A DNA stretch of 64,000 nt, taken from the NCBI GenBank assembly GCA_023423065.1, contig JAFAGC010000080.1:23903-87902 (forward strand). Direction: 5' to 3'. Shown one piece after another: positions 52,219 through 61,258 of the stretch. The notes below the pieces were generated by a model. That model worked only from the letters and a program-made list of their open reading frames with translations. It was not told where the DNA came from and did no database searches. The position numbers and the translations under genes are program-made. Position 1 is the first letter of the stretch. Each line of letters opens with the position of its first letter. This DNA comes from Pseudomonadota bacterium (GTDB lineage: Bacteria; Pseudomonadota; Gammaproteobacteria; Steroidobacterales; Steroidobacteraceae).

Positions 52219-53328
52219 TCAGCGGCGCAGCCGGAACGAACCGAGTTTGCGACGCTGCCCGTTGAGCAGCGCCTCCACGAGATGCACGCCCGGATAGTGT
52301 TTGCGCGTGGTCAGTTGCGCGAGGCCTATCTTCTTCGCGAGCCGCACGCGGCCGCGCGCCGGCAGCTCCACCGCCCTGAGCTTGAAAGTCTTCGCGCCGG
52401 TGCCGCGCGCCTTCGTGAAGTGCACGACGAGGTCGGCCATGACGCGCTGAACCCGCGGGGCCGCGTTGACGAGATCGAATGAAATCGTCACGGCCCCGCC
52501 GATCTTCGGCTGCGCCGGAGAAATGTGGACGCCCCGGATCGAAACCTCGGCCTTTCCGCCGAAACCGAGTGCCTTCAGCGCGCCCGGGTCGGCGCGTTTC
52601 ACGGCCGAGCGCAGCGCGTGGCGCACGACCCATTCGCGTTCCGGCGTCGCGTCGCGCAGCCAGCGGCTCGCGACTTCGGTCAGCAGCGCCGGATGATCCT
52701 TGCCGATGTCGTTGAGGTTGTTGGCGACCGAGCGGCGCACGTAGAGCTCCGGGTCGTCACGCAGCAGCTCGAGCAACCCGAGCACCGGGCGCGGATCGCG
52801 CTGGAAAGCGCGCAGCCGCGGCGCCCACGGCAGCCGCGGACGTGTGCCCTCGGAGACCAGCCGGCGAACGTGATGACTGGGATCGGTCGTCCATTCGCGC
52901 AGCCGCGCGAGCGTGCGCTCGGGATGTTTCTCGAGAAACGCGCGGATCGAGAATTCCGCGGTGAAGAGCTGTGTCAGCGCATGCTGCGCGCGCATCGACT
53001 CTTCGAAGTGATCGAGCCCGTGGCGCGCGACGAAGAACAGATGCGGCATGTAGAGGAACCCGGACATCCCGTTCGAGGCGCGGTGCTCGTGCGGCTGCGA
53101 AGCCGATTCGACCAGGATTCCGACGGCGAGCGGATAGTCCTGCGGCAGGTGTTTGCGCAACGCCTCCGCGACGCGGAAGCCGCGCCCGGTGAGCGACAAC
53201 GGGCCGTACCCGCGAGCTACGTCGCGCAGGAATTCGTCGTGCGGAAAATCCGCGTGCACCGCGCGGATCATCCCCGCGATGGCGCGCGGCGCGCTCGGGC
53301 CGAACTGATCCTTCAGCTGGTACGCCAT
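52219..53328 (-). CDS. DNA alkylation repair protein (AlkC-like) with C-terminal Ig-like domain
   Basis: The 369-residue protein is built of HEAT-like helices (HPERTLARLREWTTDPSHHV; LLRDDPELYVRRSVANNLND; WVVRHALRSAVKRADPGAL), as in AlkC/AlkD DNA glycosylases that remove alkylated bases. About the last 100 residues (from KAEVSIRGVHISPAQPKIGG) look like an immunoglobulin fold, which some AlkC proteins carry. It converges with the JmjC gene and is followed by the HD-domain gene upstream on the same strand (6-base gap). Confidence 0.88.
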   Translation of the reverse strand: MAYQLKDQFGPSAPRAIAGMIRAVHADFPHDEFLRDVARGYGPLSLTGRGFRVAEALRKHLPQDYPLAVGILVESASQPHEHRASNGMSGFLYMPHLFFVARHGLDHFEESMRAQHALTQLFTAEFSIRAFLEKHPERTLARLREWTTDPSHHVRRLVSEGTRPRLPWAPRLRAFQRDPRPVLGLLELLRDDPELYVRRSVANNLNDIGKDHPALLTEVASRWLRDATPEREWVVRHALRSAVKRADPGALKALGFGGKAEVSIRGVHISPAQPKIGGAVTISFDLVNAAPRVQRVMADLVVHFTKARGTGAKTFKLRAVELPARGRVRLAKKIGLAQLTTRKHYPGVHLVEALLNGQRRKLGSFRLRR

Positions 53329-53334
53329 CGGCGA

Positions 53335-54069
53335 CTACAGAAAGTTATTGGGCCAGATCATCGTTCGCCACATGTGCGCGACCGGCGAGCCGTCGAAGCC
53401 GAGACCTTCCTTCGGCTGCCGGAAATGACGACCGATGAGGTCTTCGAACAAGCGTGGGTCGATCTCGGGTCCGGGCTCGAATGCATAAGTGTCGAAGAGG
53501 GTGACCTGGCGCGCGGTCATGTACCACCTGTGATTTCTTGCCTCGGCATGAGCTTTTCTTATGTATTCGGGCGGTTCGTAGTCCGCGCCGAAGTACTGGC
53601 GATACGCTTCCGGGTATTCGTAGCCGACGGACTCGTCCGCGAAGTAGCGCAACGGCTGGTGAAAACGCACGGCCCAGGCGATCTCCTCGTCCACGTACGG
53701 CGCGATGAGCTGCGCGCCCCAGTAGCCATGATCGGTGCGGATCAGCGCGCCGTTGGCGATGTCGTGCAGTAAACACGCCATGACGACCTTCTCGTCGAGG
53801 CCGGCTTCGAGCGCGAGTTTCGCGGACAGGAAGTGATGCCGGCGCGCCATGGGGCCGAAGCGCAGTAGATAGAAGTCGAGCAGCGCGGGCTTCGCCGGCA
53901 TGCGCGGCAACCCCGGGTTGTCCCCCATCATGAACACCGCGCCGCGCCGGTTCTCCTCGAAGAGCTGCGCCTCGAAGTCGGGCAGGTCCGTGCCCAGGCA
54001 CGCGATGGGTTGCGGCAGGATCAGCCGCTTGCGATTCGCCTGGGGCCAGTCCTCGTCGCGGGTGTCCAT
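53335..54069 (-). CDS. HD-domain metal-dependent phosphohydrolase-like protein
   Basis: The 244-residue protein has an HD-type helical core: HHFLSAKLALEAGLDEK, then MACLLHDIANG with the His-Asp pair. The more distal Asp is less obvious. There is no signal peptide. The substrate could be a nucleotide, but nothing local shows it. Its ATG (54069) lies 8 bases after the LysE stop, so it is in the LysE operon; AlkC follows after 6 bases. Confidence 0.8.
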   Translation of the reverse strand: MDTRDEDWPQANRKRLILPQPIACLGTDLPDFEAQLFEENRRGAVFMMGDNPGLPRMPAKPALLDFYLLRFGPMARRHHFLSAKLALEAGLDEKVVMACLLHDIANGALIRTDHGYWGAQLIAPYVDEEIAWAVRFHQPLRYFADESVGYEYPEAYRQYFGADYEPPEYIRKAHAEARNHRWYMTARQVTLFDTYAFEPGPEIDPRLFEDLIGRHFRQPKEGLGFDGSPVAHMWRTMIWPNNFL

Positions 54070-54076
54070 GGCGCGG

Positions 54077-54709
54077 TCACTGTCTCGCGGTCGCAAGCCT
54101 GAGGCCGAGGCCGATGAACATCGAGCCGGCGACCTTGTTGAGCACGCTCGCCATCGACGGCCGGCGCAGGAACATCCCGCGCAGGCTGGCGGCCGCCACC
54201 GCGAGGATCACGCACCACACGAGGCCGAGCGACATGAAAGAGACGCCGAGCACGAGGAACGCGGCCACCTTGGTCGTACTCGTGGCGCTGATGAACTGCG
54301 GCATGAGCGCGAGGAAGAACAACGCGACCTTGGGATTCAGGATGTTGGTGATGACGCCCTGGCGGAACGCGGACCACCCGCCATCGGCGCCGCGTTTTCC
54401 CGCGTCCCCGGGCAGACCCGACGCGCGGGCCAGCAATGCGCGCACGCCGATGTAGATGAGGTAGGCCGCGCCCGCGAACTTGACGGCCATGAAGGCGTAA
54501 GGCGACGTGGCGAGCAGGGCCGAAAGCCCCAGCGCCGCGAGCAGCGTATGGACGATGCTGCCGGCGGTGATACCGAGCGCCGCGGCGATTCCCTCCCGGC
54601 GCCCGCCCGCGAGACTGCGTCCGAGGATGAAGAACGTGTCCTGACCGGGGGTCAGGACCAGGACGACGGCCGTCGCGATGAAGAGCCAGTAGTGGTGGAT
54701 GCCGAGCAT
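54077..54709 (-). CDS. LysE/RhtB-family amino-acid exporter
   Basis: The 210-residue protein has about six hydrophobic segments and the LysE signature TPGQDTFFILGRSLAGGRREG near the N terminus, then the NILNPKVALFFLALMPQF loop. It exports amino acids or homoserine lactones at the inner membrane. The start ATG 54709 gives MLGIHHYWLFIATAV. It heads the operon LysE - HD - AlkC. Confidence 0.92.
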   Translation of the reverse strand: MLGIHHYWLFIATAVVLVLTPGQDTFFILGRSLAGGRREGIAAALGITAGSIVHTLLAALGLSALLATSPYAFMAVKFAGAAYLIYIGVRALLARASGLPGDAGKRGADGGWSAFRQGVITNILNPKVALFFLALMPQFISATSTTKVAAFLVLGVSFMSLGLVWCVILAVAAASLRGMFLRRPSMASVLNKVAGSMFIGLGLRLATARQ

Positions 54710-55005
54710 GGGCCGCACTTTAGCAGCGCCGGAGCCCGGCGAGGGAACCGGCGAGCGTTCTCGCGTTACCCAGCGGTGGGGAAACACAACGTGTCCCTAG
54801 CACATCCCTCGCGCCCCGGACGCTGTCGGCGTCGTGCGACGCCGCAACGACACACGGTGCGGCCCGCCGCGCGATGCGTGCTGTCATCGCAAGTCGGTGC
54901 AACCGGGCGGACGAATAGTTTGACCGACGATCGCCCGGCGCGCACGTGCTCCCATCGGTGGGGAACCGGCACACCGAGGGAAGACACTCACCTCGAAACA
55001 GCGGG
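54710..55005. other. 296-base divergent intergenic region with a 17-base direct repeat
   Basis: This region separates lysE (leftward) and the radical SAM operon (rightward). CCCAGCGGTGGGGAAAC (54769-54785) recurs as CCCATCGGTGGGGAACC (54951-54967), 15 of 17 bases the same and 182 bases apart. TTGACC at 54920-54925 could be a -35 box, but no -10 is visible. No convincing small peptide gene with a ribosome site is found. Confidence 0.45.
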
Positions 55006-56457
55006 ATGGATACCGACGGCATGCTTTCGATCCTGGTCTGTCATTCCTACTTCCTGAACTTCGACCGGAAGCAGCAGCAGCGCGCGAAGCCCTATCCACC
55101 GCTCGCGACGCTCCAGGTCGCGTCGATGTTGCGCGCCGCGGGACACGAGGTGTCCTTCTTCGACGCGATGCTCGCCGAAGACCTGGCGCGCTTCGAGCGG
55201 CAGCTCGACGTGTTGCGCCCGCAAGTCGTGCTGTTCTACGAGGACAACTTCAACTTCCTGAGCAAGATGTGCCTGGGACGCATGCGTCGCGCCTGCTGCG
55301 AGATGCTCGGGCTGGCGCGCGCACGCGGCGCGAGGCAGATCGCCGCGGGCTCGGACGCGTCGGATGCGCCGGACAAGTATCTCGGCGCCGGCGCCGACGT
55401 CGTGTTGCATGGAGAAGCGCTGCCGACATTGATGGCGCTCATCGACCGGTTGAACGCCGACGTGACCCTGCCCGCCCCCGTGCTCGCCGACGGACTGCCG
55501 GATGCCAGTCATGCCGTGGGATCGCAGACACGACGCTCGCATGCGAGGGTCCAGCTCCCGGCGCCCACGCTCGCGCCTCTGCCCTCCTGGGACCTGATCG
55601 ACATCGAGAAATACCGGCGCGTCTGGCGCCGCGCCCACGGTTATTTCAGTCTCAACATGGCCGCCTCGCGCGGCTGCTCGTTTCGTTGCAACTGGTGCGC
55701 GAAACCCATCTGGGGCAACCAGTATCTGCAGCGCCCTGCGGCGGAAACGGCCGCCGAAATGCTCTACCTGTACCGGCACTACCGGCCGGATCACATCTGG
55801 TTCGCCGACGACATCTTCGGCTTCCGCGTCGACTGGGTGAACGATTTCGCCGCGGCGCTCGAGGCCGGCGGCGGCGGCGTGCCCTTCACTATTCAGCTGC
55901 GCGCGGATCTCGTCAGCGATCGAATGGCGCAGGCGCTGCGCCGCGCCGGCTGCCGCGAGGTGTGGATAGGCGCCGAGAGCGGCAGCCAGAAAATACTCGA
56001 CGCGATGAACAAGGGCACGACGGTGCACGAGAACATCGTGGCGCGCCGCCGGCTCGGCGAAGCCGGGATCCGCGTCGGCTTCTTCCTGCAGCTCGGCTAT
56101 CTCGGCGAGGAGCTCGACGACATCCTGGCTACCCGGCGGCTGATCGACGAAGCGCGCCCCGACGACGTGGGCGTGAGTGTGTCCTATCCACTGCCCGGCA
56201 CGCGGTTCCACGAGCAGGTGAAGGAACAGCTCGGGCCGAAGACGCACTGGCAGGAGAGCAACGACCTCGAGATGATGTTCTCGGGCACGTACGTCTCGGA
56301 GTTTTATCGCGCCGTGCGAAACCTGCTGCACGACCAGGTGACGCACCCGGATTCCCACGACGTGGAGCAGCGCTGGGCGCGGCTCATCGCCGACGAAGCC
56401 GCGTTTCGCAATGCCGCGCTCGGCGACGCCGGCGAGCTCGCGCCCGCCATTGGCTGA
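55006..56457 (+). CDS. B12-binding-domain radical SAM protein (first of a tandem pair)
   Basis: The 483-residue protein has an N-terminal Rossmann region of the cobalamin-binding type (PYPPLATLQVASMLRAAGHE about 30-49) and a radical SAM domain with the cluster motif CSFRCNWC (Cys 224, 228, 231), then WFADDIFGFRVDWV and GAESGSQKILDAMNKG. Such enzymes methylate or rearrange carbon centres in lipids, peptides or antibiotics. The next gene is its paralogue. Start ATG 55006; ATG 55021 also possible. It heads a four-gene operon with overlaps or tiny gaps. Confidence 0.92.
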   Translation: MDTDGMLSILVCHSYFLNFDRKQQQRAKPYPPLATLQVASMLRAAGHEVSFFDAMLAEDLARFERQLDVLRPQVVLFYEDNFNFLSKMCLGRMRRACCEMLGLARARGARQIAAGSDASDAPDKYLGAGADVVLHGEALPTLMALIDRLNADVTLPAPVLADGLPDASHAVGSQTRRSHARVQLPAPTLAPLPSWDLIDIEKYRRVWRRAHGYFSLNMAASRGCSFRCNWCAKPIWGNQYLQRPAAETAAEMLYLYRHYRPDHIWFADDIFGFRVDWVNDFAAALEAGGGGVPFTIQLRADLVSDRMAQALRRAGCREVWIGAESGSQKILDAMNKGTTVHENIVARRRLGEAGIRVGFFLQLGYLGEELDDILATRRLIDEARPDDVGVSVSYPLPGTRFHEQVKEQLGPKTHWQESNDLEMMFSGTYVSEFYRAVRNLLHDQVTHPDSHDVEQRWARLIADEAAFRNAALGDAGELAPAIG

Positions 56458-56458
56458 C

Positions 56459-57838
56459 ATGAGCGACATCCTCCTCACGCACGGCTATTTCCTCGCCGAG
56501 GACGAGAAGGAGCGGCAGATCATGAAGCCGTATCCGCCGCTCGGCCTCCTGTATCTGTCGGCGTTCCTCAAGCGCGCGGGATTCAGCGTCGAGGTGTTCG
56601 ACAGCACTTTCGCGCAGCGCGAATCTCTCATCGAGCGTTTTGCGGGCGGCCGCGGCGTCGTCGGCATCTACACCAACCTCATGACGCGCCGCTCGGTGCT
56701 CGAAATCGTGCGGGCCGCGAAACGCGCCGGCTGGACCGTGGTGCTCGGCGGGCCGGAGAGCGCGAACTACTGCGCGGAATACCTCGAAGCGGGCGCGGAC
56801 GTCATCGTCATCGGCGAGGGCGAACACACGCTCGCGGAGCTGCTGCCCGCGCTGGCGCGCTCGGGACCGCACGATCTGCACGCCGTGCGCGGCATCGCAT
56901 TCCGCGACTCCGGCGGAGCGCTGCAACGCACGCCCGACAGACCGAAGGAGCCGGACATAGACTCCCTCCCTTGGCCCGATCGCGAAGCCATCGACCACGG
57001 GCTCTATCTACACGCCTGGAAGACTCACCACGGCGCGAGCAGCATCAACCTGATCACCGCGCGCGGCTGTCCGTACCGCTGCAACTGGTGCTCGCACGCG
57101 GTGTACGGCTTCACCCATCGCCGCCGCAGCCCCGCGAAGGTCGCCGACGAGGTGCAGTGGATCGTCGAACGTTATGCGCCCGACCAGGTCTGGTACGCGG
57201 ACGACGTATTCACGATCAGCCATCCGTGGCTCGCGACCTACCACGCGGAGCTCGCGCGTCGTGGCATCCACCGGCCGTTCGAAACCATCACGCGCGCCGA
57301 CCGCCTGCAGAGCGATGAAGCCGCGCGCCTGCTGCGCGAGCTGGGCTGCTACCGCATCTGGATAGGTTCGGAGAGCGGCAGCCAGAAGATCCTCGACGCC
57401 ATGCAGCGCGGCGTGACCGTCGAACAGGTGCGCCGCTCGTGCCAGCTCGCGAAGAAGTACGGCATCCAGGTCGGCATGTTCCTGATGTGGGGCTACGAGG
57501 GCGAGGAGCTCGAGGACATCGAGGCCACGGTCGAACACGTGAAGGCCAGCGATCCGGACGTGTTCTTCACCACCGTGTCCTATCCGATCAAGGGGACGGG
57601 ATACTTCGACAAGGTGCGCGGCCGGATCGAACTACCGCTCGCGTGGGCCGAGGCATCCGACCGCGACTACGTGATCGGCGGGCGACACGGCAAGGACTAC
57701 TACAAGCTCGCCGACAAGTGGTTGCGCAGCGAAGTCGAGGCCTTTCGCCTCGAAACCGCGAATCCGGGGCGTGCCGCGGAATTGCTCGGCACCGCACGCC
57801 TTGCCCGCGAACAGATGATTTCGATGTCCGGCCGATGA
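56459..57838 (+). CDS. B12-binding-domain radical SAM protein (second of a tandem pair)
   Basis: The 459-residue paralogue of the preceding protein shares the PYPPLGLLYLSAFLKRAGF and GSESGSQKILDAMQRG segments and has the cluster motif CPYRCNWC (Cys 204, 208, 211). The B12-like N domain includes VVLGGPESANY and DVIVIGEGEHT. It begins 1 base after the previous stop. The first paralogue has drifted at the same place (GSDASDAPDK), so the two have probably divided roles. Substrate unknown. Confidence 0.92.
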   Translation: MSDILLTHGYFLAEDEKERQIMKPYPPLGLLYLSAFLKRAGFSVEVFDSTFAQRESLIERFAGGRGVVGIYTNLMTRRSVLEIVRAAKRAGWTVVLGGPESANYCAEYLEAGADVIVIGEGEHTLAELLPALARSGPHDLHAVRGIAFRDSGGALQRTPDRPKEPDIDSLPWPDREAIDHGLYLHAWKTHHGASSINLITARGCPYRCNWCSHAVYGFTHRRRSPAKVADEVQWIVERYAPDQVWYADDVFTISHPWLATYHAELARRGIHRPFETITRADRLQSDEAARLLRELGCYRIWIGSESGSQKILDAMQRGVTVEQVRRSCQLAKKYGIQVGMFLMWGYEGEELEDIEATVEHVKASDPDVFFTTVSYPIKGTGYFDKVRGRIELPLAWAEASDRDYVIGGRHGKDYYKLADKWLRSEVEAFRLETANPGRAAELLGTARLAREQMISMSGR

Positions 57839-59049
57839 GCGACGTGCATCCAGACCTGCCTCCTTTCGCCACGATCCGGGCGGCGCTGGTCAGCGTCACC
57901 GACCGGTTGGTGGGTGAGATCCAGTCACCACAGGACGTGGCCCCGGACTGGAACGACTTCGAGTGGGGCATCGCACGGTCGGTGTGTGTCATGCACGGCC
58001 TTGCGGGCATCCTCCCGGGACGCCTGCGATGGCGCGGTCCGGATTCCTGGACGCGGTTCCTCGGTGAGCAGCAGCGCCACATGCGCCTGCGCGAAGCACG
58101 CGCCCGCGACATGCTCGCGCGCCTCCACGGGGCAACGTGCGCGCGCGGCATCGCCATCGTGCCACTCAAGGGCTCGGCGCTGCTCGCGCTGCGAGTGCAC
58201 GAGGAAGGTGTGCGCCCCATGAGCGACATCGATTTGCTCGTCGCACCCGGGGACCTCGCGGCTCTCGGCGAGACATTGCAGTCAGTGGGTTATCGGCCGC
58301 GTTATACGACGCGGCGTCACGCCGTCTTCGTCCCCGTCGATCGGCCTCTTCCGGATACCTTCGGCGAACACGTGGACGTCCCGTTTCGCATCGAGGTGCA
58401 CCTCGCGATCGCGGAGCCCCTGCCGGTCTCGATGGTCGACATCACGGCCCGCGTGTGGCCTGGCGAGGTACGGCCCGGCGTGAACGCCTACTCCGGCAAC
58501 GCCGCCCTCTTCTGTCACCTGCTGCTGCACACGACGGGCGGCATGCTCACGAACACCCTGAGATTCATGCAGGTCATCGATCTCGCCCGTTTCGCGCCGC
58601 GGCTCACGCCGGGCGAGTGGTCCGGACTCACGGCCGACGCCGGGCACTGCTGGTGGATGTATCCGGTGCTGCAGATGGTCTCGCGTTTCTTTCCGGGCGC
58701 GATCCCCGCGGATGTTCTGGCCACGACACGCGCGGCCAGCCCGACGCTCCTGCGTCGCTCGCGTCACGAACTCGCCGAAGTATCCTGGAGCAATCTCCGC
58801 ATTCCAGCCTTGCCGGGCTATGAATGGTCGCGCTCGCCGCTCGAGTTCCTGCGGTACGCGCGCAGTCGCCTCGTCCCGGAACGCCAGGCGCTGGCGGAGC
58901 TCGACGACGCGGTCGCCAATCAGCCGGCGCTGCGGCGAGTGCCCTGGTATGACCAGTCGCACGTCACGCGCATCCTGCGCTGGATCACATCGCACCCACC
59001 GCGCGTGCAGACCATCGCCACGGTGCTCGCGGGACAGGCCCGGCGATGA
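57835..59049 (+). CDS. nucleotidyltransferase-family protein (PF14907-like)
   Basis: The 404-residue protein has the uncharacterised nucleotidyltransferase signature: VPLKGSALLALR (about 109-120) and MSDIDLLVAPGD (129-140), the Asp pair binding metal. A helical C-terminal region follows. Families of this type occur in exopolysaccharide and lasso-peptide clusters; their substrate is not known. It overlaps the preceding stop (ATGA) and the next start by 4 bases, so the operon is translationally coupled. Confidence 0.85.
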   Translation: MSDVHPDLPPFATIRAALVSVTDRLVGEIQSPQDVAPDWNDFEWGIARSVCVMHGLAGILPGRLRWRGPDSWTRFLGEQQRHMRLREARARDMLARLHGATCARGIAIVPLKGSALLALRVHEEGVRPMSDIDLLVAPGDLAALGETLQSVGYRPRYTTRRHAVFVPVDRPLPDTFGEHVDVPFRIEVHLAIAEPLPVSMVDITARVWPGEVRPGVNAYSGNAALFCHLLLHTTGGMLTNTLRFMQVIDLARFAPRLTPGEWSGLTADAGHCWWMYPVLQMVSRFFPGAIPADVLATTRAASPTLLRRSRHELAEVSWSNLRIPALPGYEWSRSPLEFLRYARSRLVPERQALAELDDAVANQPALRRVPWYDQSHVTRILRWITSHPPRVQTIATVLAGQARR

Positions 59050-60089
59050 TGGATACCGCCGCGGACGACATCCCCGCGCGCCGCTGGCCGCATGCGACCG
59101 CGCCGCGGCGCATCCTCGCGATCCGTCTCCAGGCGCTCGGCGACACGATGATCACGCTTCCCTATCTACTCGGCGTCCGGCGCCGCTTTCCCGATGCCGA
59201 ACTGCACCTTCTCACGCGGGAAGAAGTCGCGGCCGTGCCGAAGGCGATGGCCCAGTTCGACCGCGTGATCGCGCTCGGGGGCGATCGCAATCGCTTCCGC
59301 ATCTGGCTTTCGGCGATTCGCCACACGCCCGCGCTCCTGGCCCGTCGCTATGACGTGGTCCTCGACCTGCAGAACAGCCGCATCAGCAACTTCCTGCGCC
59401 GCGCGATCAGGCCCGAATCCTGGTCCACGTTCGACCGCCATTCGCCCCGCCCGGCCGGCGAGCGCGCTCGGCGAACCATCGCGGCGGCGCTCGGCATCGA
59501 TGCCGGGATGCATACGGCGTTCGAGCTGCGCGGCGATGGCCCCGACGTCGACGACCTGCTGCTCGAGCACGGCTGGAAAGCCGGCTGCGATCTCGTCGTA
59601 CTCAACCCCGCGGGCTTCTCTCCGGCCCGCGCATGGCCGACCGCGAACTACATCGAATTCGCGCGCCTGTGGATCGGTCGCCATCCGCGGAGCCAGATCG
59701 TGCTGCTGCTCTTGCCTTCGAAACGCGCCAAGGCCACTGAAATATCCACTGCACTGGGTGAGCACTGCATCGATCTCACCGGCCGTGCGGATCAGCTCAC
59801 CGCCTTCACGATCGTCGGGCGGGCGCGGTTGGTGCTTTCCGAAGACTCGGGCCTCATGCACATGGCGTGGATCCAGGGAACACCCACGCTCGCGCTCTTC
59901 AGCGACAGCCGGCGCGACTGGTCGGCGCCCCAGGGAAGCTGGAGCGACTGCCTCGATTCCTCGGACCTGCCCTGCGGGCCGTGTGGACTCGAGATCTGCA
60001 AGTTCGGCGACAACCGTTGCCTCACACGTTACTCGGCGAGACAGGTATTCGAACGCGCGGAGAAATTGGCGCACCCACGGCCAGCCTGA
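59046..60089 (+). CDS. glycosyltransferase family 9 protein
   Basis: The 347-residue protein has the GT9 N domain (RILAIRLQALGDTMITLPYL) and a C domain with LSEDSGLMHMAWIQGTPTLALF. A Cys-rich segment near the C terminus (CLDSSDLPCGPCGLEIC), then another Cys (DNRCL), is a common feature of some GT9 enzymes. It probably transfers a heptose or similar sugar. The gene overlaps the nucleotidyltransferase gene by 4 bases and ends the rightward operon, converging on a GT4 gene. Confidence 0.9.
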   Translation: MMDTAADDIPARRWPHATAPRRILAIRLQALGDTMITLPYLLGVRRRFPDAELHLLTREEVAAVPKAMAQFDRVIALGGDRNRFRIWLSAIRHTPALLARRYDVVLDLQNSRISNFLRRAIRPESWSTFDRHSPRPAGERARRTIAAALGIDAGMHTAFELRGDGPDVDDLLLEHGWKAGCDLVVLNPAGFSPARAWPTANYIEFARLWIGRHPRSQIVLLLLPSKRAKATEISTALGEHCIDLTGRADQLTAFTIVGRARLVLSEDSGLMHMAWIQGTPTLALFSDSRRDWSAPQGSWSDCLDSSDLPCGPCGLEICKFGDNRCLTRYSARQVFERAEKLAHPRPA

Positions 60090-60115
60090 CGTGCCACGCG
60101 CCGACTACGCCACGC

Positions 60116-61258
60116 CTAACCACCACTTCGCGAAGTGCGTTGGAGACATCGATAGAGGTTCTCGTGCCGCTCGACCATCCAGCGCAGGTCATGGACGCGA
60201 CTCCATGCGTACGCCCGTGCGCACAGACGTCGATATCGCTCCGGCTCCCGGATCAGGCCTGATATCGATCGCGCGAGGCCCACTGCATCTCCCGCGGCAG
60301 ACGTCAGGCAATGCTCGTCGCCGAGATCTGCCGCAAGGCCCACCCGCGTCGCACAGACGGCCACTCCGCTCGCCATCGCCTCGTTGAACACCACGCCCTG
60401 GGATTCGTAGCGGGACGTGTGCAACAGGAAATGCGCACGCGCGTAGTACTGGTGAAGCATCCGGTTGGACACGGGCTCGACGATCTCCACGATGCTTGAC
60501 ATGCCATGCTGGTCGACCAGCGCCGCGGTGCGGCCGTCGCGATGTCCGTGACCGACGATCATGAGCCGGCAATCGTGCTCGTCGCTGACGTGTCGGAACG
60601 TCTCGAGCAGCGTATCGATGTCCTTCACGGGGTGGCTGTAGGCCACGTGCAGGAACACGTACGGCGGCGACAATGTCTTGCGCGCAAAAGGGAAGCGATC
60701 GAGGTCGACGCAAAACGGCAAGGCCTCGGCCGTGGCCGGCGGGATGCCGATGTCCGCAAGGCCTTGCGCCTGGAAATTCGTCAGCACGGTCAACGCATCG
60801 GCGCGCCGGCAAACTCGCGCATTGATACGCTGTTTTTTCCGGCTGAGCAGATCGCCGAAGTTGCGCTCCGGCAGCCGTGCAACCTCTTCCGCGTGCAAGG
60901 AGACGAGACAGGGAATGCTCAGCAGTGCGGCCAATCGCGTACAGACGTGGCCGGCCGGGAACGATCCGATCGCGTGAAACAGATCGACCCGGCGTCGCAG
61001 GGCGTCGAACAGGATCATGGCCGAGAGCAGCAGCAGATCGAGGGGAAGCAGCGGGGTCCGAAACGGCAGAAAACGTAGTTTGAGGCGCGGGTGCACGGCA
61101 CTCGTGTCGGGTTTCAGGAGCGAATACACCGTGATCGAAAAATCGTTCGACAACCGCTCGAGGCAGGCAGCGAGCGCCGGAATGCCTTCGGCATATTGAC
61201 CGGTACCGACAGGCCCGGTGCCGACGACGGCGACGTTCATGTGTCGGCGATCAGCCAT
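60116..61258 (-). CDS. glycosyltransferase family 4 protein
   Basis: The 380-residue GT-B enzyme has a glycine-rich N loop (VVGTGPVGTGQYAEG), the SHPVKDIDTLLETF segment and the retaining-enzyme ESQGVVFNEAMASG motif (E-x7-E). It adds a sugar from a nucleotide donor, most likely to a surface glycan. The start ATG 61258 overlaps the FkbM stop by 8 bases; ATG 61240 is another option. Last gene of the leftward operon. Confidence 0.9.
   Translation of the reverse strand: MADRRHMNVAVVGTGPVGTGQYAEGIPALAACLERLSNDFSITVYSLLKPDTSAVHPRLKLRFLPFRTPLLPLDLLLLSAMILFDALRRRVDLFHAIGSFPAGHVCTRLAALLSIPCLVSLHAEEVARLPERNFGDLLSRKKQRINARVCRRADALTVLTNFQAQGLADIGIPPATAEALPFCVDLDRFPFARKTLSPPYVFLHVAYSHPVKDIDTLLETFRHVSDEHDCRLMIVGHGHRDGRTAALVDQHGMSSIVEIVEPVSNRMLHQYYARAHFLLHTSRYESQGVVFNEAMASGVAVCATRVGLAADLGDEHCLTSAAGDAVGLARSISGLIREPERYRRLCARAYAWSRVHDLRWMVERHENLYRCLQRTSRSGG

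Noticed and set aside
54720..55022. Possible small precursor peptide in front of the radical SAM operon
   Set aside because: Frames on both strands in this space lack a ribosome site and a leader/core look. A precursor may be elsewhere.
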